64,000 bases of DNA from Parafrankia sp. EUN1f (GTDB lineage: Bacteria; Actinomycetota; Actinomycetes; Frankiales; Frankiaceae), in assembly GCF_000177675.1 (NCBI RefSeq), contig NZ_ADGX01000034.1:1-64000 (forward strand), given 5' to 3'. Below the pieces are notes generated by a model, which was not told the origin of the DNA, did no database searches, and worked only from the letters and a program-made list of their open reading frames with translations. Within the stretch, counting starts at the first letter, position 1, and each line of letters begins with the position of its first letter. Positions 48,864 through 57,751 of the stretch are shown one piece after another. The translations under genes were made by a program, and so were the position numbers.

Positions 48864-51191
48864 ATGAACAGCCGAACCTCACCAGCGCCCACCGGTGGTC
48901 GCGGCGAGGAACCCCGCGGCGTGCCCCTGGCACCACGTCTGATGGCTCTGTTGTTGGCCCGCCTCACCGCCAGTCGCAGCGCCCGGCGCGGAGTCCGCTT
49001 CTTCGACGACCAGGGCGGCCGGCTGCTCGCCATCGTCGGGCTCGACCTGGTCGGTGCGTTGTCGATGGCCGTCGCGCCCTTCGTCCTGCGCACCGTCGTC
49101 GACGACGGCCTGCTGGAGGACGGCACCACGCAGGGCCGGGCGGCGCTCGTCGGGCAGGTCGCGTTGCTGCTGCTTGCCTTTCTCCTCCAGGCCGCCCTGA
49201 GCGCGGCCTCGACTCTGGTCGGCGCGGGCGTGGGCGAGCGGGTCTCGATGCGGGCGACCGTCGCTGTTCATGACCACCTGCTCCGTCTCCCGTTCTCCTT
49301 CTTTCCGGGCCAGCGGCACGGTGACGTGCTCACCCTTTTCGGGAACGACATCGCGGAGGTACGCAGCGCGGTGTCGCTGTCGGTTCCGCGCGCGATCAGC
49401 GCGGCGGTGACAGCAGCGGTCGGGCTGGTCAGCATCGCGGTGCTCGAATGGCGCCTCGCTCTGGTCGCCGTGTGTCTTTCGCCGTTGGTCTTCGGGCTGA
49501 TGACGCTCGGCCGGCGGCGAGGTCGCGAACTCACGCGAGAGCACATCAAGCTGCGGTCAGCGCATTTCGCGGTGATCACCGACACGACGGGGGTGTCGGG
49601 GGCACTGCACGTGCGGCTGTTCGGCCGGAGCCTGTATGAGTCCGACCGCCTTGCCGGCATCGCCGCACAGACCAGCCAGGTCGCCCTGGAGCGGATCAAG
49701 GTGTCCGCCAAGGCACAGCTCATGTCCTCCGGCGGTGCGGCCTCGGCCATCGTCGCGGTCATGAGCGTCGGGATCTGGCTCGTCAGCACCGACCGCACGA
49801 CCGTCGGCACCCTGGTCGCCTTCGCGAGCGCGCTGTTGTTCGCCTACCGCCCGGTCACCGGTCTGGCTGAGAGCCGTGCCGATCTCCTCGAGGCCGGCGT
49901 GGCGTTCGACCGGATCTTCGGCCTGCTCGACCTGCGACCTGACCTGCGGAATCTGCCGACCACAACTACCACCGGCGGCGGCCCGGTCGCCCCTGCCCGT
50001 CCCAGGCGGCGCGCCGACCCGGCGGCACCGGGCAGGCGGGCCGTCGGCCCTCCGGCGGCCGGTTCGAGTTCGGGTGCGGCTGTGGGTGGCCACGTGGTTC
50101 CGGCCCCGCGAGCCACGACGACGCCGCGGGTGCGAACGCCGCTCGGCGAGCAGCGGGCCGCACCAGGTCGATCACCCGTGCCGGATCCAGGCGCGATGCC
50201 GGGTGCGGGAAGCCGGAGCCCGGCACCACGCGATTCCGAGCCCACCGGCCCGGCGCTGCGGGCACCGGAGATCACCGTCGACGGGGTGTGGTTCCGCTAT
50301 CTCGGTGGCCGTCAGAATGCCTGGTCCGCGGCAGGGCGAGACGTGCGGCGCCGCTGGTGGTACGTCGAGGATGAGGACGAGGCGGATGCCGAGGCAGAGG
50401 AGCCGGCCGGCGACGAGGTCCGGTGGGCGCTGCGTGATCTGCACCTGACCGCTCGCGCGGGTGAGAAGACGGCGATCGTCGGAGCGAGCGGTGCCGGCAA
50501 GACAACCCTCGGCTACCTGCTGTCCGGAGTGCATCTACCCGACCGGGGGAGGCTGCTGCGCGACGGTGCCGACTTCGCGGAACTCAGCTGGGGCGAGCTC
50601 CGCGCGACCATCGGCGTCGTTCCCCAGGATCCGCACCTGTTCAACGACACCATCGCCGCGAACGTCCGCTACGGGCGGCTGGGCGCGAGCGACGAGGAGA
50701 TCACCGCGGCCGTCACCGACGCGGGCCTCGGTCCGCTGCTGACCCGGCTGCCCAGGGGCATCGCCACGAAGGTCGGGGCTCGGGGCTATCAGCTCTCCGG
50801 CGGTGAACGCCAACGGCTGGCCCTCGCCCGAGTGCTCATCGCCGACCCACCCGTGCTCATCCTGGACGAGGCGACCTCGCAGCTCGACGCGGCGACCGAG
50901 CACACCGTCCAGGAGGCGCTGGGCCGGCTGGGGGCCGGGCGCACCCGCATCGTGATCGCGCATCGCCTGTCCACCATCGTCGACGCCGACCGCATCTACG
51001 TCATGGGCGACGGCTCGGTGGTCGAGCAGGGCCGCCATGTCGATCTCGTTCAGGCTGGCGGTGCCTACGCGCGCCTGTACAACCGTCAGATCCGCGGAGA
51101 TGCGGACGCGGCCGCCGACGATGTCACCAGAGCCGACGATGTCACCAGAGCCGACGATGTCACCAGAGCAGATGAAGCTGGCGTCCCGTGA
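48864..51191 (+). CDS. ABC exporter, fused transmembrane and ATPase domains
   Basis: 775 residues from ATG 48864 with TAGGAGGG upstream. Residues about 40-340 are a six-helix ABC exporter domain (LFGNDIAEVRSAVSLSVPRAISAAVTAAVGLVSIAVLEWRLALVAV in part). An unusual Pro/Arg/Gly-rich linker of about 110 residues (370-480) follows. The ATPase domain then carries an acidic insert (VEDEDEADAEAEE) before its Walker A GASGAGKTT; it also has the Q-loop (VPQDPHLFNDTI), signature LSGGERQRLALAR and Walker B VLILDEATSQLDA. It should act as a homodimer or with a partner to export a lipid, drug or peptide. The C-terminus ends in three DDVTRA repeats. Confidence 0.92.
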   Translation: MNSRTSPAPTGGRGEEPRGVPLAPRLMALLLARLTASRSARRGVRFFDDQGGRLLAIVGLDLVGALSMAVAPFVLRTVVDDGLLEDGTTQGRAALVGQVALLLLAFLLQAALSAASTLVGAGVGERVSMRATVAVHDHLLRLPFSFFPGQRHGDVLTLFGNDIAEVRSAVSLSVPRAISAAVTAAVGLVSIAVLEWRLALVAVCLSPLVFGLMTLGRRRGRELTREHIKLRSAHFAVITDTTGVSGALHVRLFGRSLYESDRLAGIAAQTSQVALERIKVSAKAQLMSSGGAASAIVAVMSVGIWLVSTDRTTVGTLVAFASALLFAYRPVTGLAESRADLLEAGVAFDRIFGLLDLRPDLRNLPTTTTTGGGPVAPARPRRRADPAAPGRRAVGPPAAGSSSGAAVGGHVVPAPRATTTPRVRTPLGEQRAAPGRSPVPDPGAMPGAGSRSPAPRDSEPTGPALRAPEITVDGVWFRYLGGRQNAWSAAGRDVRRRWWYVEDEDEADAEAEEPAGDEVRWALRDLHLTARAGEKTAIVGASGAGKTTLGYLLSGVHLPDRGRLLRDGADFAELSWGELRATIGVVPQDPHLFNDTIAANVRYGRLGASDEEITAAVTDAGLGPLLTRLPRGIATKVGARGYQLSGGERQRLALARVLIADPPVLILDEATSQLDAATEHTVQEALGRLGAGRTRIVIAHRLSTIVDADRIYVMGDGSVVEQGRHVDLVQAGGAYARLYNRQIRGDADAAADDVTRADDVTRADDVTRADEAGVP
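51119..51171. repeat. 18-bp in-frame tandem repeat, three copies
   Basis: Copies of gatgtcaccagagccgac near the end of the ABC exporter gene encode DDVTRA three times. The convergent HelD/HelR gene overlaps the same stretch at its 3' end. Confidence 0.85.
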
Positions 51192-53766
51192 CGGTCTCCT
51201 CGCCCGCTTCGGCCGCCGGCGCCACGCGCCCGAGATCGGTTGCCGCGGTCGCTGTCGCCACGCTGTTTCCGCTCGGCCCCGACCCCAAGCCCGGCCCCGA
51301 CCCCGGGGTTGGGGCGCAGGGCGACAGACTGTGCAGCACCTCGGGAAGGTCCTGGGCATGCACCACGGTGAGAGCCCGGGTGGCCCGGGTCAGGGCCACA
51401 TAGAGGTCGGCCAGGCCCCGCGTCGGCCCAGCCACGATCTCGGCCGGTTCGACCAGGACCACCGCGTCGAACTCCAGCCCCTTGGAATCGGCGACGGTGA
51501 GAACCACGACCGGGGCGTCCAGCAGGTCGGGCTCCGGTCGGGCCCGACCTGCACGTGCGTGGCCCGACTCGTCTGCCTCGGGCTCGTCTGGCTGGCCCGG
51601 TGTCGCGAGCGCCGGTGCCGCGTCGCGCAGAGCCGCCCGGAGGGCCGCGACCCGCCCGGGTGCGCTGATCACCGCGACCCGCCCGCCGGTCACCTCCGCC
51701 GCGGCATCGGTGGCGGCCACGACCACGCCGCGCACAAGCTCGCCCTCGGCCGCCGAACCACCCGCCGCTACCGAGGAACTCCCAGCCGGTACCTCCCCCG
51801 CGCTCACGGCGATCCGCACGACGCGGGGGCGCCGACCCACCGAACGGACCGAGCGCGGCGCCACGGCGGCCGGGTCGGCGGCGGTCAGGACGTCGGCCGC
51901 GACGTCCATGATCTCGCTGGGCGTGCGGTAGTTCACGGTGAGCCGCTCAACGGCGTAGTGGGTCACCGCCGGGCCCAGCAGCTCGCCCCAGCTCGTCGGG
52001 GCCCCCGGGCGGGCACCCTGGGCCAGATCGCCCACGAGGGTCGCCGTCCGGCCGGGGCACCGCCGCCACAGCAGGCGCCACAGCATCGGCGAGACCTCCT
52101 GCGCCTCGTCGACGATGAGGTGCCCGAAGGTCCAGGAGCGATCACCGCTCGCGTGCTCGGCGGCGGCACGGCGCTGCCGCGGTGCCGTCCAGCGCTGCGC
52201 GATCGTGTCCGCGTCGACCCTGTCGTTCAGGCCGAGCATCTCCAGCACCCCGTGGGCGTACTCGCGCTCCGCCGTGCGCTCCGCCTCCGCCCGCCGCTCC
52301 TCCGCCCGGCGGGCCTGTTCGTCGAGGTCGCCGAGCAGTTCCGCCGCCTCGTCGAGCAGCGGAACGTCGGCCGGGGTCCAGCGGACCTCCTCGGCATCGG
52401 CTCGGCGCAGCAGCGCACGCTCGGCCGCGGTGAGATGGGTGCCCGCGGCGCGACCGAGCAGGTCGGGCGAGGCATAGAGGTCGGCCAGCAGCCGGGCAGG
52501 GGTGAGCACCGGCCACAGGGCGTTCAGCGCCCGGCGCACCTCGCGGTCCGTCCACAGGTCCGACCGGATCTCGCCGCGCTCCTCCTGGTCGAACAACCCC
52601 TTCGGCAGCTGGGTCACGACCTGGTTCGTCAGCACGTTCAGCAGCTCGCGCAGGAAGATCCCACGGGCGGAGTTGTGCGGGCGGCGGCTGCGGCGGGCCC
52701 TGGTCCGGGCCCGGGCGATGGTGTCCCGATCGAGCTGGAGCCCGTATTCACCGTGGCGCAGCCGAAGCCCGCGGCCGGGGACTCGCTGCCGGTCCCGGAC
52801 CGCGCCGGCGATCACCGCGGCCATCCGCTCGTCGCCCTTGAGCACGGCCGCCGCGACCGGTTCCTCGCCGGTCGCCTCGATTCCGGGGAACAGCCGCGCC
52901 GGCGTGGCGAACATCACCCCGGTCTCACCGAGGGAAGGCAGCACCTGATCGATGTATCGCAGGAAGACAGGGCTGGGGCCGACCACGAGCACACCGGAAC
53001 GCAGCAACCGGTCGCGGTGGGTGTAAAGCAGGTAGGCCGCCCGGTGCAGAGCCACCGCGGTCTTTCCGGTGCCAGGTCCGCCGTCGACGACCAGCACCGC
53101 GTTCGCGTCGGCACGGATGATCCGGTCCTGCTCCGCCTGCAGGGTCGAGACGATGTCGTGCATGCGTCCGGTGCGGGGAGCGGACAGCGCCTCCAGCAGC
53201 ATCGTGTCCCCCGACTCGGGCACGTCGCTGCCAGCACCGACTCCAGCACCAGTTCCAGCACCGGTTCCGGCGCCGGTTCCGGCGCCGGTTCCGGCGCCGG
53301 TGCTCGCGGCGGCCATGAACGCCTGCGGGTCCAGCGGATCGTCCGCGATGCCGGTGACCCGCCGGCCGCGGGTCCGCAGATGGCGCCGACGCACCAGCCC
53401 GCGCGGGTCGGCGATCGTCGCCTGGTAGAAGGCGGTCGCGACAGGAGCACGCCAGTCCACCAGGATGGGCTCCTGCTCCTGGTCGGAAAGCCCGATCCGG
53501 CCGATGTAGGTACGGCCCCCGTCGACGTTGTCCATCGCTCCGAAGCACAGCCGCCCTTCGGCGGCATCGAGCCGCGAAAGCCGGTCGGCATGCGTCGCGG
53601 CGAACACGTCGCGCTCCACGATCGACTGCGGAGTACCGGTGCCGGCCTCCATCAGGACCTGCCTGAGCTGGGCACGCGTGGTCTCGCGGATCTCGTCGAG
53701 GCGCGTGTAGAGGGTGTCGACGTAGGCCTGCTCGCGCGCAAGCTCCGCGTCACGTGTCGTCGGCAC
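51160..53766 (-). CDS. HelD/HelR-type RNA polymerase recycling ATPase (UvrD-like superfamily 1)
   Basis: 868 residues from GTG 53766, with GGAAGGAAA upstream. The N-terminal coiled coil (RDAELAREQAYVDTLYTRLDEIRETTRAQLRQVL) reaches into RNA polymerase in this family. Then come GRIGLSD ... ILVDWRAPVATAFYQA, Walker A GGPGTGKTAVALHRAAYLLYTHR, LIVDEAQEVSPMLWRLL and VADSKGLEFDAVVLVEP/YVALTRATRALTVVH. HelD proteins release stalled or idle polymerase using ATP; the HelR branch also displaces rifampicin. Which branch this belongs to cannot be settled by eye. Odd features are an in-frame Gly/Ala/Thr repeat (TGAG units) near residue 160 and a 32-base convergent overlap with the ABC exporter gene. Confidence 0.9.
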   Translation of the reverse strand: MPTTRDAELAREQAYVDTLYTRLDEIRETTRAQLRQVLMEAGTGTPQSIVERDVFAATHADRLSRLDAAEGRLCFGAMDNVDGGRTYIGRIGLSDQEQEPILVDWRAPVATAFYQATIADPRGLVRRRHLRTRGRRVTGIADDPLDPQAFMAAASTGAGTGAGTGAGTGAGTGAGVGAGSDVPESGDTMLLEALSAPRTGRMHDIVSTLQAEQDRIIRADANAVLVVDGGPGTGKTAVALHRAAYLLYTHRDRLLRSGVLVVGPSPVFLRYIDQVLPSLGETGVMFATPARLFPGIEATGEEPVAAAVLKGDERMAAVIAGAVRDRQRVPGRGLRLRHGEYGLQLDRDTIARARTRARRSRRPHNSARGIFLRELLNVLTNQVVTQLPKGLFDQEERGEIRSDLWTDREVRRALNALWPVLTPARLLADLYASPDLLGRAAGTHLTAAERALLRRADAEEVRWTPADVPLLDEAAELLGDLDEQARRAEERRAEAERTAEREYAHGVLEMLGLNDRVDADTIAQRWTAPRQRRAAAEHASGDRSWTFGHLIVDEAQEVSPMLWRLLWRRCPGRTATLVGDLAQGARPGAPTSWGELLGPAVTHYAVERLTVNYRTPSEIMDVAADVLTAADPAAVAPRSVRSVGRRPRVVRIAVSAGEVPAGSSSVAAGGSAAEGELVRGVVVAATDAAAEVTGGRVAVISAPGRVAALRAALRDAAPALATPGQPDEPEADESGHARAGRARPEPDLLDAPVVVLTVADSKGLEFDAVVLVEPAEIVAGPTRGLADLYVALTRATRALTVVHAQDLPEVLHSLSPCAPTPGSGPGLGSGPSGNSVATATAATDLGRVAPAAEAGEETVTGRQLHLLW
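53240..53301. repeat. 12-bp in-frame repeat inside the HelD/HelR gene
   Basis: Four to five copies of ggttccggcgcc and variants with agcacc. On the coding strand they encode repeated TGAG in a flexible loop, so copy number can change without breaking the frame. Confidence 0.85.
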
Positions 53767-54113
53767 CTTATTTCCTTCCCCACGGCTGGCTGGCCGAGGT
53801 CGAAACGGGCGGCGGATGGCCGATGGTGGGCCCGTACAGCCCACCACACTCAGATCATCCCGTCTGACGACGCCCCGGCCAGGACGTGTCCTGGAGCCCG
53901 ACCGCCGCCAGGCGGCCGCCCAGGCCAGCACCCCACACACCGACACACCGACCACCGCGGGGCGAGGCATCGACGCGCGGCCGCGGACGCGACTTTCGTC
54001 CCACCACACACGCTACGTCCGTCCGGTCGGCGGGGGACGGACGGAAGACGTGACGATGAACGTTTTCTCCCGGACGCCCGCCCGGCCTCATCCGCCGGCC
54101 TCATCCGCCGGCC
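53767..54113. other. intergenic region of 347 bp
   Basis: Holds the promoter of the HelD/HelR gene. The frame of that gene stays open here, but codon use and the lack of a start with a ribosome site argue against coding. A run of three ctcatccgccggc repeats lies at 54088-54118, next to the stop of the glycosylase gene. Confidence 0.45.
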
Positions 54114-54782
54114 TCATCCTCCATGGGAGGCCGCCTGCCTGCGCACCTCCTCGGCGTCGTGCTCAAGCCGGGTACGCACCAGCGCCGCGACCAGCCGCGG
54201 GATGTCCTCGCGCTCGACCAGCGCGCTCAGTGTCCGGACGTCTCTGGGCAGCCCCAGATCGCCCGCCGACTGCAGCGCACGCTGATCCGCATAGGGCACC
54301 AGCTCGTCCCAGGCCGCCTGGGCTTCGCGCAGGAAGATGTCCGCGCCCACCGGCCCGATCCCCTTGATCTTCTGGAGCAGCAGCCGCTCGCGTTCCGGCG
54401 TGTGGTCCGCCTCGTCCCGCAGGCGCCGGATGTCGCCGTCGTAGGTGTCCAGCAGATAGCCGCACGCGTCGGCGAGGATGCGCGAGGTGCTCTCGTCGTA
54501 GCGCGCGTAGCCGCTCTGGTTGAGCACGCGGGTCCGGTCGGCCCAGCTCGTCTCACTCATCGCGGCAGCCGTGGTGGTCCAGCCCTGATCGCGCAACGCC
54601 CGGAAGGCGGCGACGGCGATCGACGTACGGATCCGCGCGCTCGCCAGCAGCGCGAAGACCAGCAGCTCGAACATCGCCTCGGCCGTGTCGGCGGGGACGT
54701 CCACACCGAGCTCGTCGGCGAAGGTGCGACCGTGCCGCGCGAGCAGCTCTCCCACGACCACCTCGGGGTCTGTTCCAGCCAT
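54114..54782 (-). CDS. HhH-GPD family DNA glycosylase/endonuclease-like protein
   Basis: 222 residues. The helix-hairpin-helix motif is KIKGIGPVGADIFLREAQ near residue 140-157, followed by the Asp-containing region ELVPYADQRALQSAGDLGLP where endonuclease III-type enzymes have their catalytic Asp. The lyase Lys of EndoIII and the [4Fe-4S] cysteines are not seen. SARIRTSIAVAAFRALRDQGWTTTAAAM is the conserved N-lobe. It resembles the short glycosylase-like proteins common in actinobacteria. It probably recognises damaged bases; activity is uncertain. Confidence 0.82.
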   Translation of the reverse strand: MAGTDPEVVVGELLARHGRTFADELGVDVPADTAEAMFELLVFALLASARIRTSIAVAAFRALRDQGWTTTAAAMSETSWADRTRVLNQSGYARYDESTSRILADACGYLLDTYDGDIRRLRDEADHTPERERLLLQKIKGIGPVGADIFLREAQAAWDELVPYADQRALQSAGDLGLPRDVRTLSALVEREDIPRLVAALVRTRLEHDAEEVRRQAASHGG

Positions 54783-54865
54783 GAGGGTGGGTTACCCGCC
54801 GTCAGGCCGGCCGACTCTCGGCTGTCAAGCCCAGGTGGCCCCGATCCCCGGCCAGCCCGGACGTC

Positions 54866-55810
54866 TCAGCCGGCCCAGAAGTCCTCGATCAGCCGGACGA
54901 GCTCGTGCGGCCGGTCGCTCTGCACCGAATGCCCCGCGCCGGCCACCACGACGGTGCGCATCGACGGCAGGCGGCGACGGAACTGCTCGACGTCCTCGTC
55001 GTGCACGAACGGCGACTCGCCACCCCGCACGAGCAGCAGCGGAGCGGTGATCGCGCCCACCTCCTCCCACAGCCGCCCCATGTCGAGGAGACTGTTCTTC
55101 CCTGTGCTGGCATTGCCCAGGTCGTAGCGCCACGCCCACCGGCCGTCGGGCCGCTGGTAGGCGTTGTGGCGCACCCCGCGGCGCACACCCGAGGCCGGGC
55201 GGTGCGGGCTGAGGCTGATCGCGGCCTGCGCCATCTGTTCGAACGAGTCGTAGGTGGGCGGGCCGCCGACGAGTGCCACCGCTCCACGCTGTGCCGTGTT
55301 CATCGCCTGGACCCTGGCGGCCGACTCCGGGGTGACGTCCACGAGCACCACCCGTGGGCACAGCTGCGGCCGGATCGCCGCAAGGCGGATGGCGGTCGCG
55401 CCGCCCAATGACATCCCGACGACGAGCTGGGGTTTCGGCGCGACGGCCAGCATGCCCGCCGCGATCGCGTCGGCGTTCGCCCACGGCCCGTAGTCCCGGT
55501 CCTGGCGCCAGGAGGAGTGTCCGTGCCCGGGCAGGTCGAAGGCGACCGCCGGGCGGCCGAGCGCCAGCACCACCGAATCCCAGGTGTGGGCGTTCTGCCC
55601 ACCGCCGTGCAGGAAGACGACCTCAGGCTCGGCCGAGCCCCACCGCAGGTAGCTCAGCCGGCGCCCCGGCTCGATCTCGAGGTGACCGCGGCGGACGTCC
55701 GGCCGACCATGGTGCGGAAGACCCAGCTCCTCGGCGTTCTCGTGGAGCAGCCCGAACTCGTCGTAGTCGATGGTGGCATCAGGGTGCTCGACACCCGGCG
55801 CATCCGCCAC
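54866..55810 (-). CDS. alpha/beta-fold hydrolase
   Basis: 314 residues. Oxyanion region VVFLHGGGQNAHTWDSV; nucleophile elbow VVGMSLGGATAI with Ser; acid in LLLVRGGESPFVHDEDV; catalytic His in VVVAGAGHSVQSDRPHELV. The triad is complete. The first 45 residues (DYDEFGLLHENAEELGLPHHGRPDV) precede the core and are typical of a group next to acyl-CoA dehydrogenases. It is divergent from an acyl-CoA dehydrogenase gene 165 bases away, so ester or CoA-thioester hydrolysis is plausible. Confidence 0.9.
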   Translation of the reverse strand: MADAPGVEHPDATIDYDEFGLLHENAEELGLPHHGRPDVRRGHLEIEPGRRLSYLRWGSAEPEVVFLHGGGQNAHTWDSVVLALGRPAVAFDLPGHGHSSWRQDRDYGPWANADAIAAGMLAVAPKPQLVVGMSLGGATAIRLAAIRPQLCPRVVLVDVTPESAARVQAMNTAQRGAVALVGGPPTYDSFEQMAQAAISLSPHRPASGVRRGVRHNAYQRPDGRWAWRYDLGNASTGKNSLLDMGRLWEEVGAITAPLLLVRGGESPFVHDEDVEQFRRRLPSMRTVVVAGAGHSVQSDRPHELVRLIEDFWAG

Positions 55811-55975
55811 GTTCCCGCCTCGCTCTCGTCACCGTCAGTTCGGTCGCCGGGAATCGCCGCGCAGGCTACCCGGCGGTAGGTTCAAGGAGTTCAAAGAGAA
55901 TGTAGGACCTGTCGGGCCTTTGACGTGTCGATCCGGGGCGCGCCGGAACGCCGGCCGGGATGGCGGAGGGACACC

Positions 55976-57187
55976 ATGAGCTTCAGTCTCGACCTCACCG
56001 ACGAGCAGACCGAGCTGCGATCGTGGGTACACGGCTTCGCAGCGGAGGTGGTGCGGCCCGCCGCCTCCGAATGGGACGAACGGGAGGAGACTCCCTGGCC
56101 GATCATCCAGGAAGCGGCGAAGATCGGCCTCTACAACTTCGACACGTTGTCCACGCTCTGGTTCGAGCCGACGGGACTGTCCCTGCCGATCCTTTCCGAG
56201 GAGCTGTTCTGGGGCGACGCGGGAATCGGCATGTCCATCATGGGCACCTCCCTCGCGGTCGCCGGGATCGCCTCCTCGGGCACGCTGGAGCAGGTCGGCG
56301 AGTGGGTGCCCGCCTGCTTCGGTGACGCCGCCGATCCGAAGGTGGCCGCGTACTGCGTCTCCGAGCCCCACGCCGGCTCCGACGTCTCGTCGATGCGGGT
56401 CCGGGCCCGTTACGACGAGGCCACCGACGAATGGGTCCTGAACGGCCAGAAGGCGTGGATCACAAACGGCGGCATCGCCAACGTGCACGTGGTCGTCGCC
56501 TCGGTGGACCCGGCGCTGCGGGCGCGCGGCCAGGCGTCGTTCGTGGTCCCCCCGGGCACTCCCGGCCTCAGCGCCACCCGGAAGATCAAGAAGCTGGGCC
56601 TGCGCGCCTCCCACACCGCCGACGTCTTCCTGGACGACGTCCGCGTCCCGGGGCGATGCCTGCTCGGCGGCAAGGAGAAGCTGGACGAACGCCTCGCCCT
56701 CGCCAGGGAGGGCACCCGCTCGGCCGGGCAGACCGCGCTGGCGACCTTCGAGATCAGCCGCCCCACGGTCGGCGCCCAGGCCGTGGGCATCGCCCGCGCC
56801 GCCTACGAGTACGCGCTGGACTACGCCCGCGGCCGCGAGCAGTTCGGGCGCCCGATCATCACGAACCAGGCCGTGTCGTTCGCGCTCGCCGACATGCGGA
56901 TGGAGATCGACGCGGCACGGCTGCTGATCTGGCGCGCGGCCTGGATGGGGCGCAACGAACGCGAGTTCACGGCCGGCGAGGGCTCGATGTCGAAGCTGAA
57001 GGCCGGCGAGGTCGCGGTGTGGGCGACCGAGAAGGCGGTCCAGATCCTCGGCGGAGCCGGCTACAGCCGCGAACACCCCGTCGAAAGAATGTATCGCGAC
57101 GCAAAAATTTACACCATTTTCGAGGGTACGTCGGAAATTCAGCGGCTCGTGGTCGCCCGAGCGATCTCCGGAATGCGTCTGTCCTAG
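55976..57187 (+). CDS. acyl-CoA dehydrogenase
   Basis: 403 residues from ATG 55976 with GGAGGGAC upstream. It has a complete set of family features: AYCVSEPHAGSDVSSMRVRARYD, WVLNGQKAWITNGGIANVHVV, KLGLRASHTADVFLDDVRVP, YARGREQFGRPIITNQAVSFALADM and HPVERMYRDAKIYTIFEGTSEIQR with the catalytic Glu in FEGTSE. It oxidises an acyl-CoA to the enoyl-CoA with FAD, passing electrons to ETF. Unlike the other two dehydrogenase-like genes here, this one should be fully active alone. Confidence 0.95.
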   Translation: MSFSLDLTDEQTELRSWVHGFAAEVVRPAASEWDEREETPWPIIQEAAKIGLYNFDTLSTLWFEPTGLSLPILSEELFWGDAGIGMSIMGTSLAVAGIASSGTLEQVGEWVPACFGDAADPKVAAYCVSEPHAGSDVSSMRVRARYDEATDEWVLNGQKAWITNGGIANVHVVVASVDPALRARGQASFVVPPGTPGLSATRKIKKLGLRASHTADVFLDDVRVPGRCLLGGKEKLDERLALAREGTRSAGQTALATFEISRPTVGAQAVGIARAAYEYALDYARGREQFGRPIITNQAVSFALADMRMEIDAARLLIWRAAWMGRNEREFTAGEGSMSKLKAGEVAVWATEKAVQILGGAGYSREHPVERMYRDAKIYTIFEGTSEIQRLVVARAISGMRLS

Positions 57188-57751
57188 CCCGGAGCACCGC
57201 GACCACCAGGTGCGACACCCACCAACAACACCTGGTCGACGAAAGATCGATCATCCATCCACGGCTACACCTCGGATGCCGTGACAGGGGCGTCACTCGC
57301 CGCACCAGTCGTCGCAGAACAATTTTCCCCGCGAGATAGACAAAAACCGGCAAGCTACGAGGTTCGGTGGCGCAAACCCGTCTTGGATCAGACTTGTCGG
57401 ACCGCCGACGCGGGACGGGGAGGGTGTTCGGGGGCACCTGCCGCGTCGGCGGTCCGACCGAGGCCGACCGCGAAGCACCAGCCCCAGCACCGCTGGTGAC
57501 CGCGGTCGCGCCATCCCCGGCCACCTCGTCCTGGCCAACTCATCCAGGCCATCCAGGCCGCCTCGTTCAGGTCCGCCGCTTTCCCGTGCGCTTCCGCGTC
57601 TGGATGCACCGAAGCCGGCGGGCGCGGGAACCGGTCACCCGAGAGGGATCCGTCCCGCGCAGCGACGAATTGTCGGTGGCGCCCGCTACGTTCACGCCAT
57701 TGGGGAACGGCCCGACCACCAGGAGCATCTGGTGGTCGCCGGTCATGCCAG
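57188..57751. other. intergenic region of 564 bp with a long hairpin
   Basis: Contains a perfect 18-bp inverted repeat (gtcggaccgccgacgcgg and its complement) at 57396-57413 and 57441-57458 with a 27-base loop. It is either a distant terminator of the acyl-CoA dehydrogenase gene or a leader structure for the next gene. Nothing else with coding character is seen. Confidence 0.55.

Noticed and set aside
53767-54009. N-terminal extension of the HelD/HelR protein to 54009
   Set aside because: The added 81 residues are Arg/Pro/Trp-rich and lack a ribosome site, whereas GTG 53766 has GGAAGGAAA and begins the family's coiled coil.
51037-54285. Plus-strand open frame of more than 1000 codons opposite the HelD/HelR gene
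   Set aside because: It is the antisense of a gene with clear helicase motifs; high GC at third positions removes stops from the opposite strand.
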